Below are positions 17,737 through 26,048 of a DNA stretch of 64,000 bases, in pieces; position 1 is the first letter of the stretch; each line of letters starts with the position of its first letter. The stretch comes from JAUYIV01 sp035464675 (GTDB taxonomy: Bacteria; Actinomycetota; Acidimicrobiia; Spongiisociales; UBA11373): contig DATHSA010000066.1 of assembly GCA_035464675.1 (NCBI GenBank), positions 1-64,000 of the forward strand. Reading direction: 5' to 3'. The notes under the pieces were generated by a model. It was not told where the DNA came from, did no database searches, and saw only the letters and a program-made list of their open reading frames with translations. Made by a program: the position numbers and the translations under genes.

Positions 17737-18743
17737 GGAGCCCGCTCCCCGAGCATCGCATCGCCGAACGAGAGGAACCGGTACCCCCGCGCCAATGCGC
17801 CCGCGTACGCGGAACGCCACCCCGGGCCCATGAACGCGGCCACCAGCACCACCAGCGTGGATGCGGGCACGTGGAAGTTCGTCACCAGCAGATCGACCAC
17901 GGTGAACCGGTATCCGGGTGTGATGAACAGCGATGTGTCGCCCTCCCCGGGCTCGACGAGGCCGTCGCCCGTCGCCGCAGACTCCAGGGCGCGCACCACG
18001 GTCGTCCCGATGGCGACGATCCGCCCGCCACGCTCTCGCGCTCCCTTGACGGCGATTGCAGCATCGTCGTCCACGCGCATCCGCTCCTGATGCATGCGAT
18101 GCGACTCGATGACATCGGCGGATATGGGACGAAAGGTGTCGAGGCCGATCTCCAGATCCACGGCCGCGCGGTCGATGCCGCGTCGCTCCAGATCGTCCAG
18201 CACTGCCCGCGTGAAGTGGAGGCCGGCCGTCGGCGCTGCTACCGACCCGGGCCGATCCGCGTAGACGGTCTGATAGAGCTCCGGATCGTCGAGATGGCCA
18301 TGGAAGTAGGGAGGCAGGGGGATCTCGCCGTCGGCGGCCATGGCCTCGTCCAGCGAGCCCTTCTCCGGGAGCAGCACCACCCGACCCTCGGCCGGCGAGC
18401 CGGCGACAACGGCGCGCACCTCACCGAACCGGAGACGCGTTCCCTCGTGGATTCGACGGGCGGGCCGCACCAGAGCCTCCCAGGACCCGTCGCCGCCCGG
18501 GCGAAGCAACAGGGCCTCCACGCGGCCACCGGTCCCCTCCTTCACCCCGTGGAGCCGTGCCGGCCTCACCCGGGTGCGGTTCACCACCACCAGGTCACCC
18601 TCGCGCAGCAACGAGGGAAGATCCTTGAAGCGGTGGTCCGACATGTCCCGGGTGTCGAGCAACCGGGCAGAGTCACGCGGCTGGACCGCGGACTGGGCGA
18701 TCGCGTCGTCGGGAAGGTCGTAGTGGAAGTCGGCGGTGCGCAC
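17733..18743 (-). CDS. queA: S-adenosylmethionine:tRNA ribosyltransferase-isomerase
   Basis: Adds the epoxy-cyclopentane moiety from SAM to preQ1-tRNA, making epoxyqueuosine. It has 336 residues with typical motifs: DFHYDLPDDAIAQ at the N-terminus, PTAGLHFT, and TNFHVPASTL near the C-terminus. GTG at 18743 starts the conserved region. A -35-like TTGGCA and -10-like CACACT lie 17 bases apart and end 6 nt before this codon, so the transcript may be leaderless. Confidence 0.95.
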   Translation of the reverse strand: MRTADFHYDLPDDAIAQSAVQPRDSARLLDTRDMSDHRFKDLPSLLREGDLVVVNRTRVRPARLHGVKEGTGGRVEALLLRPGGDGSWEALVRPARRIHEGTRLRFGEVRAVVAGSPAEGRVVLLPEKGSLDEAMAADGEIPLPPYFHGHLDDPELYQTVYADRPGSVAAPTAGLHFTRAVLDDLERRGIDRAAVDLEIGLDTFRPISADVIESHRMHQERMRVDDDAAIAVKGARERGGRIVAIGTTVVRALESAATGDGLVEPGEGDTSLFITPGYRFTVVDLLVTNFHVPASTLVVLVAAFMGPGWRSAYAGALARGYRFLSFGDAMLGERAP

Positions 18744-18749
18744 GAGGTG

Positions 18750-18778
18750 AGTGTGTGAGCAAGTCGGGATCTTGCCAA
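18750..18778 (-). promoter_or_regulatory. Candidate queA promoter
   Basis: On the minus strand TTGGCA (18773-18778), a 17-base spacer and CACACT (18750-18755) precede the GTG start by 6 nt. The -10 match is modest. Confidence 0.4.
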
Positions 18779-18784
18779 ACCATC

Positions 18785-18857
18785 GTTCCCCGTCGCCCGT
18801 CTCCCGTGCCGATCGGGGCGAGCACGCCCGGGGAACGGGAAACGGGGAACGGGGAAC
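18785..18857. repeat. Facing heptamer arrays between queA and ruvB
   Basis: GTTCCCC, GTCGCCC, GTCTCCC, GTGCC run from 18785 to about 18810. GGGGAAC, GGGAAAC, GGGGAAC, GGGGAAC run from 18830 to 18857. The two arrays are inverted copies of one motif (CGTTCCCCGT against ACGGGGAACG), so the transcript could fold into a hairpin in the gap between the ruvB stop and the queA start. Confidence 0.8.
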
Positions 18858-18888
18858 CACCTTCGGGCCGGACGGGCAGACGCGTCCG

Positions 18889-19914
18889 CTAGAGCAAGCG
18901 ACCCTGCTCCACCGCGTCGGGAACCGGGACGCCAATGTGCTCATAGGCGAGCCGGGTGGCGACCCGCCCGCGTGGGGTTCGCTGGAGGAAGCCCATCTGG
19001 AGGAGGAACGGCTCGTAGGCGTCCTCGACGGTCTGCGGCTCCTCGGAGACGGCGATCGCCAGCGTCGAGAGTCCGACCGGGCCACCACCGAACTTGTGGA
19101 TCACCGACTCCAGGATCGCGCGATCCACCCGGTCGAGACCCGCCGCGTCGACCTCGAACACCTCGAGCGCCTGCCGGGCGATGTCCTCGTCGGCAGACCC
19201 TGAGGCCCGCACCTCGGCGAAGTCGCGTACCCGGCGGAGCAGGCGATTGGCTATGCGCGGGGTGCCCCGTGATCGCGCTCCGATCGCGGCCCGGGCAGCA
19301 TCGGTGACCTCGATCTCCAGCAGTCGCGACGACCGCGCCACCACCGCCTCCAGTTCCCCGGAGCGGTAGTAGTCGATCCGGGCCACGTACCCGAAGCGGT
19401 CCCGCAGGGGTGCCGAGACCCGCCCGACGCGCGTCGTGGCGCCGATCAACGTGAACGCGGGCAGTTCCAGGCGGATCGAGTGGGCACCAGCACCCTTGCC
19501 CACGACGATGTCGAGCTGAAAGTCCTCCATCGCCGTATAGAGGATCTCCTCGACCGCTCGAGGAAGGCGATGGATCTCGTCGATGAACATGCCGTCGCCC
19601 TCCTCGAGGTTGGAGAGGATGGCGGCGAGGTCACCGGCCCGCTCGAGCGCCGGCCCCGAGGTTGCACGCAGCCTGGCCCCGATCTCGTTGGCGACTATCG
19701 CCGCGAGCGTCGTCTTGCCCAGACCCGGCGGTCCGCTGAACAGGAGATGATCGAGCGCTTCCCCCCGGCCACGTGCAGCCTCCACCAGGATCGAGAGACG
19801 CTCCTTGAGGTCGTCCTGGCCGATGAACTCGTCGAGGGTCGCCGGCCGTAGCCCCTCGTCGAACGCGGCGTCCTCGGGCGACGGCCGGGCAGCGAGAAGG
19901 CCTTCCTCTCTCAC
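18889..19914 (-). CDS. ruvB: Holliday junction branch migration ATPase RuvB
   Basis: AAA+ motor of 341 residues that forms hexameric rings on DNA next to RuvA. Walker A is GPPGLGKT, Walker B is MFIDEIHR, sensor 1 is LIGATTR, the arginine finger region is LRDRFG, and the C-terminal winged helix has the FLQRTPRGR motif. The GTG start overlaps the ruvA stop (GTGA). It is intact, unlike ruvC at the head of the same cluster. Confidence 0.96.
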   Translation of the reverse strand: MREEGLLAARPSPEDAAFDEGLRPATLDEFIGQDDLKERLSILVEAARGRGEALDHLLFSGPPGLGKTTLAAIVANEIGARLRATSGPALERAGDLAAILSNLEEGDGMFIDEIHRLPRAVEEILYTAMEDFQLDIVVGKGAGAHSIRLELPAFTLIGATTRVGRVSAPLRDRFGYVARIDYYRSGELEAVVARSSRLLEIEVTDAARAAIGARSRGTPRIANRLLRRVRDFAEVRASGSADEDIARQALEVFEVDAAGLDRVDRAILESVIHKFGGGPVGLSTLAIAVSEEPQTVEDAYEPFLLQMGFLQRTPRGRVATRLAYEHIGVPVPDAVEQGRLL

Positions 19915-20483
19915 GGCCGCCCCAGCTTCTGCAGCGCGGCGCGGAGCAGTGCCTCGGGCGCCTGGTCGACGTCGAGCCCGTCGAGAGCCTCGCGAATCTC
20001 CGAGGCGGCGTAGCCGAGGCCCTCCAGCGCCCCCCGAACGTCACTCAGCGATCCACCGGCGGGCACCAGCTCTCCATCCGGCATCGCCAGCCGCGCCCGC
20101 AGGTCGAGCACGAGCTTCTGGGCACTCCTCTTGCCGATCCCGGGGACCGACGTGAGCACGTCGACGTCCTCGGCAGCCAGCGAGAGCCGCAACTGTTCCG
20201 GGGTGAGGGTCGCCAGGATCGCCAGCGCCAGCTTCGGCCCGACACCACTGGCCCCTATGAGATCACGGAAGAGATCGCGGCTCTCCTCGGAGGCGAAGCC
20301 GTAGAGGGCCATCACGTCCTCGCGGACATGGAGATGGGTGTGGACCACGACGTCTTCGCCCACCGGAGGGAGGGCGGCGATGTCGCGCGGTGGCATGGCC
20401 ACCTCGTAGCCGACCCCGCCGGTGTCGACCACCACACCCGAAGCGGTCCGCTCGGCGAGCACGCCGCGAATCCGCCCGATCAT
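19911..20483 (-). CDS. ruvA: Holliday junction DNA helicase subunit RuvA
   Basis: Tetrameric four-way junction-binding protein of 190 residues. MIGRIRG is the OB-fold start, LIGASGVGPKLALAIL and LTSVPGIGKRSAQKLVLDL are the two helix-hairpin-helix motifs, and a C-terminal RuvB-binding three-helix domain ends in PEALLRAALQKL. The ATG at 20483 overlaps the ruvC stop as ATGA, and similarity starts there. Confidence 0.96.
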   Translation of the reverse strand: MIGRIRGVLAERTASGVVVDTGGVGYEVAMPPRDIAALPPVGEDVVVHTHLHVREDVMALYGFASEESRDLFRDLIGASGVGPKLALAILATLTPEQLRLSLAAEDVDVLTSVPGIGKRSAQKLVLDLRARLAMPDGELVPAGGSLSDVRGALEGLGYAASEIREALDGLDVDQAPEALLRAALQKLGRP

Positions 20484-20980
20484 GTCCGCGCCCCGTCCAC
20501 GGCGCGGCGTAGGCCTGCCGACTGGAGATGACACAGAGCGACCGCAAGGGCATCGGCGGCATCCGCCGGCGACGGGGCCTCGGCGAGTCCGAGGCGGCGG
20601 GCGACCATCGCCTGCACCTGGTGCTTGGTCGCATCGCCGTAGCCGGCGACGCCCATCTTCACCGCCGACGGGGTGTACTCGAACACGTCGAGCCCGGCAC
20701 TCGCCGCGGCGAGCATCGCCACACCGGACGCCCTGCCCACCGACGTCGCGGTCTGAAGGTTGCGGTTCACGAAGATCTACTCGATGGCAACCTCTCCGGG
20801 CCGATACTCGGCTATGACCGCCGCGAGGTCGTCGTGGAGCTCGCGCAGTCGCCGGGCCACCGGCTCACCGGGGGCGGTCGAGATGACACCTGCCGCGACT
20901 GCGCGCATCGCGGCATTCGTCGCCTCGACGACGCCGTATCCGGTCCGCGACAGCCCGGGATCGATGCCGAGAACGAACAT
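20480..20980 (-). pseudogene. ruvC: RuvC resolvase interrupted by an in-frame amber codon
   Basis: Read through, this frame gives a complete 166-position RuvC. GIDPG carries D7, VAIE carries E67, and DAADA carries D140 and D143, so all four catalytic acidic residues are kept. Codon 68, immediately after E67, is TAG (20777-20779). RuvC orthologues have AIEQVF-like sequence here, so a single CAG to TAG change is the simplest origin. There is no shift of frame and the rest looks undecayed. TAG is used as an ordinary terminator by neighbours (ruvB, pdxS), so recoding is unlikely. Options are a recent nonsense mutation, readthrough, or a sequencing error. Confidence 0.85.
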
Positions 20981-21034
20981 GTGTTTGGTGAGGTTAGGGG
21001 GTTTGGGTGACCGTTTCACGGAAATCAGAAGGAA

Positions 21035-21136
21035 GGAGATTCGCGATTCGCCATACGCGATAGACGGACGCGCACATGCTCTCGAGGCGGCGCAGATCCG
21101 ATCGGTCGAGTCGCGTACTGCGAATCGCGTATTGCG
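21035..21136. repeat. Two heptamer arrays upstream of ruvC
   Basis: GGAGATT, CGCGATT, CGCCATA, CGCGATA run from 21035 to 21062. AGTCGCG, TACTGCG, AATCGCG, TATTGCG run from 21109 to 21136. Each has four units with an exact 7-base period, and the second resembles the reverse complement of the first. They occupy most of the gap between yebC and ruvC. Confidence 0.8.
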
Positions 21137-21145
21137 TGGCGGGCT

Positions 21146-21886
21146 TCAGCCCGCCACCGCCGCCAGCACCTCGTCGCTGATGTCGAAGTTGGCGAAGACC
21201 GACTGCACGTCGTCGAGGTCCTCGAGCGCGTCGACCAGGCGGAGGACGGCCCGGGCGGTCTCCTCGCCGAGGGGGACGGTCGACGAAGGGATCTGGGTCA
21301 CCTCGGACGACTCGATGGCGATCCCTGCCTCGCGCAGCGCGTCGCGGACGGGCTGGAAGTCCGATGGCTCCGTGATCACCTCGAACTGCGTCCCGGACGG
21401 CCGGATGTCCTCGGCACCGGCCTCGAGGGCGGTGAGCATCACCTCGTCCTCGGAACCCGAAGCGAGGATGTACCCCTTCTGGGCGAACAGATATCCCACC
21501 GAGCCCGGCTCACCGAGGTTCCCCCCGTTGCGGGTGAGTGTTGCCCTGACGTCGGAGGCGGCCCGGTTGCGGTTGTCCGTCAGCACCTGGACGAACAGGG
21601 CGACCCCGCCCGGGGCATACCCCTCGTACCAGATCTCGTCGTAGTGGGCCCCCTCGATGTCGCCGGTGCCGCGTTTGACCGCTCGCTCGATGTTGTCGTT
21701 GGGCATCGAGTTGCTCTTGGCCTTGTCGATCGCCTGAGAGAGCGAGGCGTTGGCGGCCGGGTCGCCTCCTCCCTCGCGGGCAGCCACCTCGATCGCACGC
21801 GCCAGTTTGGCGAAGAGCTTGCCACGCTGGGCATCGCGCGCACCCTTCTTGTGCTTGATCGTGGACCACTTCGAATGACCCGACAT
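21146..21886 (-). CDS. YebC/TACO1-family transcription or translation factor
   Basis: 246 residues with the family N-terminus MSGHSKWSTIKHKKGARDA, the central NDNIERAVKRGTG motif and the acidic middle domain. YebC-type proteins were described as DNA-binding regulators and more recently as helpers of translation through proline stretches; which holds here cannot be told from sequence. The ATG overlaps the pdxT stop (TGATG). The pdxS-pdxT-yebC-ruvC order is conserved in actinobacteria. Confidence 0.94.
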   Translation of the reverse strand: MSGHSKWSTIKHKKGARDAQRGKLFAKLARAIEVAAREGGGDPAANASLSQAIDKAKSNSMPNDNIERAVKRGTGDIEGAHYDEIWYEGYAPGGVALFVQVLTDNRNRAASDVRATLTRNGGNLGEPGSVGYLFAQKGYILASGSEDEVMLTALEAGAEDIRPSGTQFEVITEPSDFQPVRDALREAGIAIESSEVTQIPSSTVPLGEETARAVLRLVDALEDLDDVQSVFANFDISDEVLAAVAG

Positions 21887-22458
21887 CAGGACTCCTCGAC
21901 CATCTCGAGCAACATGCGGTGCAGCCGCGTATCGCCCGCCAACTCGGGATGGAACGACGCCGCAATGACATTTCCTTCCCGGACCATCACCGGGTGGCCG
22001 TCGAGTTCGGCGAGGATCTCGACGCCCTCCCCCACCTTCTCGATCCATGGTGCACGGATGAACACGCCGTTCACCGGGGCGTCGAGACCCGCCACGTCGA
22101 CCTCGCGCTCGCCGGAGTCCGCCTGACGCCCGAACGCGTTGCGCCTGACCACCACGTCGAGGACGCCGAGTTGGACCTGGGACCGCGATTCGGTGGTCGC
22201 CCCGGCGAGAAAGATCATGCCGGCGCAGGTGCCGAGGGTGGGCATGCCGTCGGAGATCGCCTTTCGCAGGGGCTCGACCAGCCCGTAGCGGTCGGCGAGC
22301 TTCCCGATGGTCGTCGACTCGCCACCCGGGATCACCAGCGCGTCGATCTCCTCGAGATCGGGTGCCGACCGGACGCGTACGACTTCGGCGCCGAGTTCCT
22401 CGAGAATCGTCGCGTGCTCGCGGACATCCCCCTGAAGAGCGAGTACCCCGGCGCGCAC
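21886..22458 (-). CDS. pdxT: PLP synthase glutaminase subunit PdxT
   Basis: Class I glutamine amidotransferase of 190 residues that supplies ammonia to PdxS. The GGESTT oxyanion motif, nucleophile Cys in LGTCAGMI and the C-terminal His-Glu pair in SFHPEL are all present. The start is GTG, 3 bases after the pdxS stop codon. Confidence 0.95.
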   Translation of the reverse strand: MRAGVLALQGDVREHATILEELGAEVVRVRSAPDLEEIDALVIPGGESTTIGKLADRYGLVEPLRKAISDGMPTLGTCAGMIFLAGATTESRSQVQLGVLDVVVRRNAFGRQADSGEREVDVAGLDAPVNGVFIRAPWIEKVGEGVEILAELDGHPVMVREGNVIAASFHPELAGDTRLHRMLLEMVEES

Positions 22459-22461
22459 CCT

Positions 22462-23343
22462 CTACCAGCCCCGGTTCTGGAGCCGATCCTCGTCGGCGAG
22501 CCGGTCGATCTCGATGCCGGCCATCGGCTCTCCGAGGCCGCGCGACACCTTGGCGACGATCTGGGGATCGTCGAAGTAGGTCGTCGCCTCGACGATCGCC
22601 TTGGCGCGGACGGCCGGATCCGAGCTCTTGAAGATGCCCGACCCCACGAACACGCCGTCACACCCGAGCTGCATCATCAGGGCGGCGTCGGCAGGGGTGG
22701 CGAGGCCGCCGGCAGCGAAGTTGACCACGGGGAGCCGACCGGTCTCGGCAACCTCCTGGACGAGGTCGAATGGGGCGCCGAGGTCCCGGGCCGCGCTCAT
22801 GAGTTGCTCGCTGTCCAGGGTCTGGAGGCGGCGCATCCCATCCTTCACGCTGCGCATGTGGCGGACCGCTTCGACGACGTTGCCGGTGCCCGCCTCGCCC
22901 TTGGTGCGGATCATCGCGGCACCCTCGCCGATCCGGCGCAGCGCCTCGCCCAGGTCGCGGCACCCGCACACGAACGGCACGGTGAACTTCCACTTGTCGA
23001 TGTGATGGGCCTCGTCGGCGGGGGTGAGCACCTCGGACTCGTCGATGAAGTCGACCCCCAGAGCCTCGATGACCTGAGCCTCCACGTAGTGGCCGATGCG
23101 CACCTTGGCCATGACCGGGATCGACACGGCGGCCATGATCTCTTCGATCTTGGTGGGATCCGCCATCCGGGCGACGCCGCCCTCTCGCCGGATGTCGGCG
23201 GGGACCCGCTCCAGGGCCATCACCGCGACCGCGCCCGCCTCCTCGGCGATCTTCGCCTGCTCGGCGTCGGTGACATCCATGATGACCCCGCCCTTGAGCA
23301 TGTCGGCGAGGCCTCGTTTGACGCGATCGGTGCCTTTTTCCAT
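22462..23343 (-). CDS. pdxS: PLP synthase synthase subunit PdxS
   Basis: Makes pyridoxal 5'-phosphate directly from ribose 5-phosphate, glyceraldehyde 3-phosphate and ammonia. The 293-residue TIM-barrel is highly conserved: GGVIMDVTDAEQA, ALERVPADIR, the catalytic Lys in MAKVRIGH, DESEVLTPAD, and FAAGGLATPADAAL. GGGAG lies 8 nt before the ATG. Its partner pdxT follows directly. Confidence 0.97.
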   Translation of the reverse strand: MEKGTDRVKRGLADMLKGGVIMDVTDAEQAKIAEEAGAVAVMALERVPADIRREGGVARMADPTKIEEIMAAVSIPVMAKVRIGHYVEAQVIEALGVDFIDESEVLTPADEAHHIDKWKFTVPFVCGCRDLGEALRRIGEGAAMIRTKGEAGTGNVVEAVRHMRSVKDGMRRLQTLDSEQLMSAARDLGAPFDLVQEVAETGRLPVVNFAAGGLATPADAALMMQLGCDGVFVGSGIFKSSDPAVRAKAIVEATTYFDDPQIVAKVSRGLGEPMAGIEIDRLADEDRLQNRGW

Positions 23344-23405
23344 TGGGGTTCTCCCTCTTCGGTCCCAATTCTACCGGTCACTCGCCCGGGTGCCGATCCG
23401 GGGAT

Positions 23406-24437
23406 TCAGGCGTCGAGGGCGTCCCTGTAGGTGGCCAGGTATGCCGGCAACACGACGTCCCGGCCGAACAGGGTGGCGCGGCGGGAGCCTTGCTCGCCCA
23501 TCCGTTGGAGGAGCGCCTCGTCCCCGAGGAGACGGCCGATCTCATCGGCGAGCCGGACCGGATCGCCCGGCGGGACGTAGACCGCAGCGTCGCCCGCGAC
23601 GGCACGAAAGGCGGGGATGTCACTGGCGACCACTGCGCACCCGGATGCCAGCCCCTCGGCGACGACGATGCCGAAACTCTCGCCACCCAGGTTGGGAGCG
23701 GCGAGGACCGCGGCCGCCGCGAGCTCGTCCCGCTTGGCGGCATCGTCGAGCCTGCCCAGGAACTCCACGCCCTCGGGTCCCGTGGCGCGCTCGGCTCCCA
23801 CCACCCGCAGCACCGCATTCGGGGATCGGTGCCGGATCAGGGGCCACGCCTGAAGCAGGACGTCGAGGCCCTTCCTGGGGTCGTCACGGCCGAGAAACAT
23901 CACCCGAAGAGGTTCGGGATCGGAGCGGTAGTCCTCGATGTCGAGCCCGTTGGGGATCACCCGGATCCCGGGCAGCCGGTCCACGGCGGATGCTGCGACC
24001 TGGCTCACGGCGGTCACCACGTCGAGCCGCCGCGCCGCCAGGTCCAGGAGCGGGGCCGCAGCCTTGTATGCGGTGCGCACGGCACCGCTGGGGTCGGCGT
24101 GGAACGTCCCCACTCTGGGGGGCGTCGACGCGATGAGGGCCCCGAGCGAGACCATGGGAACGAACGGCTCGTGAACGTGCACGACGTCGGCGTCGGCGAC
24201 GGCCTCACCGACCCGCCGGATCGCCCGGGGATCCACCGAGACCGCGGCCCTCGACCGATTGACCGACAAGGTGCGGAACGAGCCGACCGAACGGGTCCCG
24301 GGCGGGCCTCCCTCGCCTGGCGCCACAGCCCACGCCTGATGTCCCGCCTCGTCGAGCCACCGCACCAGCCGCGCCACCTGGTCCTGAACGCCGCCAGGAG
24401 CATCGAATGCGTAGGGGCAGACGATGGCGACCTTCAT
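23406..24437 (-). CDS. Phosphatidylinositol mannosyltransferase-like GT4
   Basis: GT-B fold glycosyltransferase of 343 residues, family 4. The N-terminus KVAIVCPYAFDAPGGVQ, the HVHEPF motif, and the C-terminal GGESFGIVVAEGLASG donor-binding motif match PimA, which adds the first mannose to phosphatidylinositol at the inner leaflet. Context supports this, since an acyltransferase (PatA-like) and a CDP-alcohol phosphotransferase precede it in the order seen in mycobacteria. ATG at 24437 overlaps the upstream stop (ATGA). Confidence 0.85.
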   Translation of the reverse strand: MKVAIVCPYAFDAPGGVQDQVARLVRWLDEAGHQAWAVAPGEGGPPGTRSVGSFRTLSVNRSRAAVSVDPRAIRRVGEAVADADVVHVHEPFVPMVSLGALIASTPPRVGTFHADPSGAVRTAYKAAAPLLDLAARRLDVVTAVSQVAASAVDRLPGIRVIPNGLDIEDYRSDPEPLRVMFLGRDDPRKGLDVLLQAWPLIRHRSPNAVLRVVGAERATGPEGVEFLGRLDDAAKRDELAAAAVLAAPNLGGESFGIVVAEGLASGCAVVASDIPAFRAVAGDAAVYVPPGDPVRLADEIGRLLGDEALLQRMGEQGSRRATLFGRDVVLPAYLATYRDALDA

Positions 24438-25312
24438 GAACGATCGCTCGGCCAGTTGGGGACGATCAGGTGCCACTGCGCCGGCGCCGTGCGGATGATG
24501 TCCTCCACCACCCGGGCGAGAAGGGTCACGCCGGCTTCGATCCGCGCCGCCTGGTCGTCGAGGGCCGGTATCTCGAGAGGCGGGCGCACCTCGAAGGCAT
24601 GCCCGGCGCCGTCGGCGAAGAAGGTGCCGACCGGGAGCACGACGGCTCCGGTGCGATCGGCCAGGGCCACCGGCCCGGCGGGAAGGGTGGTGATCTCACC
24701 GAAGAACTCGACAGCGACACCGGTTCCCTTGATGTCCCGGTCACAGAGAAGGGCGATCACACCACCGTCCTCGAGTCGCCTCATGAGATCGCGGGTCACC
24801 CGCGCCCCCTTGCGGGCGATCACGACGTCGATCTGCATCATGCGGCGCATCTCGGTGAACCACTCGACGATCCGCTCGTTTCCCAGCGCCTCGGCGACCG
24901 CCAGCACCCGGGCGTCCTCCTCGGCGGCACGCAGCCCCGCCATCTCCCAGTTCCCCACATGGGGCAACGCGAGCACCACGCCCCGTCCGCTCGCCACAGC
25001 ACCGTGCAGGTGCTCGATTCCGGCGATGCTCGTCCGGGCAAGCACCGAGTCGCGTCGGCGGGGGCGCATCCAGAACGTCTCCGCCCAATAGCGGCCGTAG
25101 TGGCGGAACACCTGGCGAGCCGACCGCCTGGGGTCGCCTCCGGGACCGAGCACCCGTGCCTGGTGGCGCATGGCCATGCGGAATCGATCTCGTGCGATGA
25201 AGGAAGCGAGCCAGCCGGCCCCATGTCCGAGTCGTCGCATGACGGGCTCGGGAAGCAGGCCGAACAGGCCCGACAGGATGCGATATGCGTAGTAGCCGAG
25301 AGCCCGCTTCAC
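24434..25312 (-). CDS. PatA-like phosphatidylinositol mannoside acyltransferase
   Basis: Lysophospholipid acyltransferase (LpxL/HtrB family) of 292 residues. The catalytic H-x4-E motif is HVGNWE, preceded by GRGVVLALP. A second block, ALLCDRDIKGTG, fits the acceptor-binding region. In mycobacteria the equivalent gene acylates the mannose of PIM1. GTG at 25312 overlaps the upstream stop codon as GTGA and begins a typical membrane-associated N-terminus. It lies between the pgsA-like and pimA-like genes. Confidence 0.85.
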   Translation of the reverse strand: MKRALGYYAYRILSGLFGLLPEPVMRRLGHGAGWLASFIARDRFRMAMRHQARVLGPGGDPRRSARQVFRHYGRYWAETFWMRPRRRDSVLARTSIAGIEHLHGAVASGRGVVLALPHVGNWEMAGLRAAEEDARVLAVAEALGNERIVEWFTEMRRMMQIDVVIARKGARVTRDLMRRLEDGGVIALLCDRDIKGTGVAVEFFGEITTLPAGPVALADRTGAVVLPVGTFFADGAGHAFEVRPPLEIPALDDQAARIEAGVTLLARVVEDIIRTAPAQWHLIVPNWPSDRS

Positions 25313-25902
25313 TCGTCCAGCTGTGCCCAGGTGCGGTAGAAGCGTTGCATGACCGTCACCCACGAGAGCACCGCCATGATCCAGATGGTGGCGACCAGCG
25401 TGGGCAGCCCCAGCCCTTCGAGGCCGACGCCGACGCCGAACACGAGCAGCCGCTCGGCACGTCCCAGGATCCCTCCCTTGCCCTCCAGACCCTCCCCCTC
25501 CGCCTTCGCCCTCATGTACGGGATGAGAAGAGCCCCGCACACGGCGAGGAGGGAGAGCAGGACGAGGGTCCCCTCCGCCCGCTGCCCCAGGTAGAAGGCC
25601 AGGCCGGTCCACGCGGCGACCTCGCCAAGCCGGTCGGTGAAGGAGTCGAGCAGGGCCCCGCGGCGGGTCTCCTGACCGGTGAGTCGAGCCAGGACCCCGT
25701 CGAGGATGTCGAGAGCCGCGCCGAAGCCGAGCACCAGAGCGCCGACGCCCAGGTAGCCCATTCCGATGAGAACGGCGCCCCCCACCGAGATGGTGAAACC
25801 CGTGAAGGTGATCATCGTGGGGGTGAGCCCCAGGCGGGCCAGGAACCGGGCGAACGGATCGGCGACCCGGGACACCCGCTTGCGCGCCCTCATGTCGAGC
25901 AT
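25309..25902 (-). CDS. CDP-alcohol phosphatidyltransferase (PI-phosphate synthase-like)
   Basis: Integral membrane enzyme of 197 residues with about six helices. The full CDP-alcohol motif DG-x2-AR-x8-G-x3-D-x3-D is present: DGVLAR, then G, D and D at the right spacing. Position at the head of the pimA/patA cluster suggests phosphatidylinositol phosphate synthase (PgsA1 type). ATG at 25902 has TACCTT exactly 6 nt upstream and no Shine-Dalgarno sequence, fitting a leaderless transcript; a second in-frame ATG is 3 codons downstream. Confidence 0.87.
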   Translation of the reverse strand: MLDMRARKRVSRVADPFARFLARLGLTPTMITFTGFTISVGGAVLIGMGYLGVGALVLGFGAALDILDGVLARLTGQETRRGALLDSFTDRLGEVAAWTGLAFYLGQRAEGTLVLLSLLAVCGALLIPYMRAKAEGEGLEGKGGILGRAERLLVFGVGVGLEGLGLPTLVATIWIMAVLSWVTVMQRFYRTWAQLDE

Positions 25903-25907
25903 TGGGC

Positions 25908-25913
25908 GAAGGT
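25908..25913 (-). promoter_or_regulatory. Probable -10 of a leaderless pgsA-like promoter
   Basis: TACCTT on the minus strand, 6 nt before the ATG at 25902, the same geometry as at apt. Confidence 0.45.
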
Positions 25914-26001
25914 AGCAGGGAGCCGGATGCGACCAGCAGTCGAGTCGAGGGTCGGTCACGAAAGGGCCATCCGCCCCGAGAGTGCGCTCCCCGCGGCTTA
26001 G

Positions 26002-26007
26002 TACACT
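26002..26007 (+). promoter_or_regulatory. Probable -10 of the EF-G2 promoter
   Basis: TACACT lies 41 bases before the ATG of the EF-G-like gene, in the divergent gap with the pgsA-like gene. No clear -35 is visible. Confidence 0.4.
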
Positions 26008-26048
26008 CCGGCACCAATTCGCACATCCCCGACGACGCGGGAGGCTCG

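Noticed and set aside
20480..20980. TAG recoding (suppression or pyrrolysine) to rescue ruvC
   Set aside because: TAG is the normal stop of ruvB, pdxS, the LapA-domain gene and others in this window, and no other gene shows an internal TAG.
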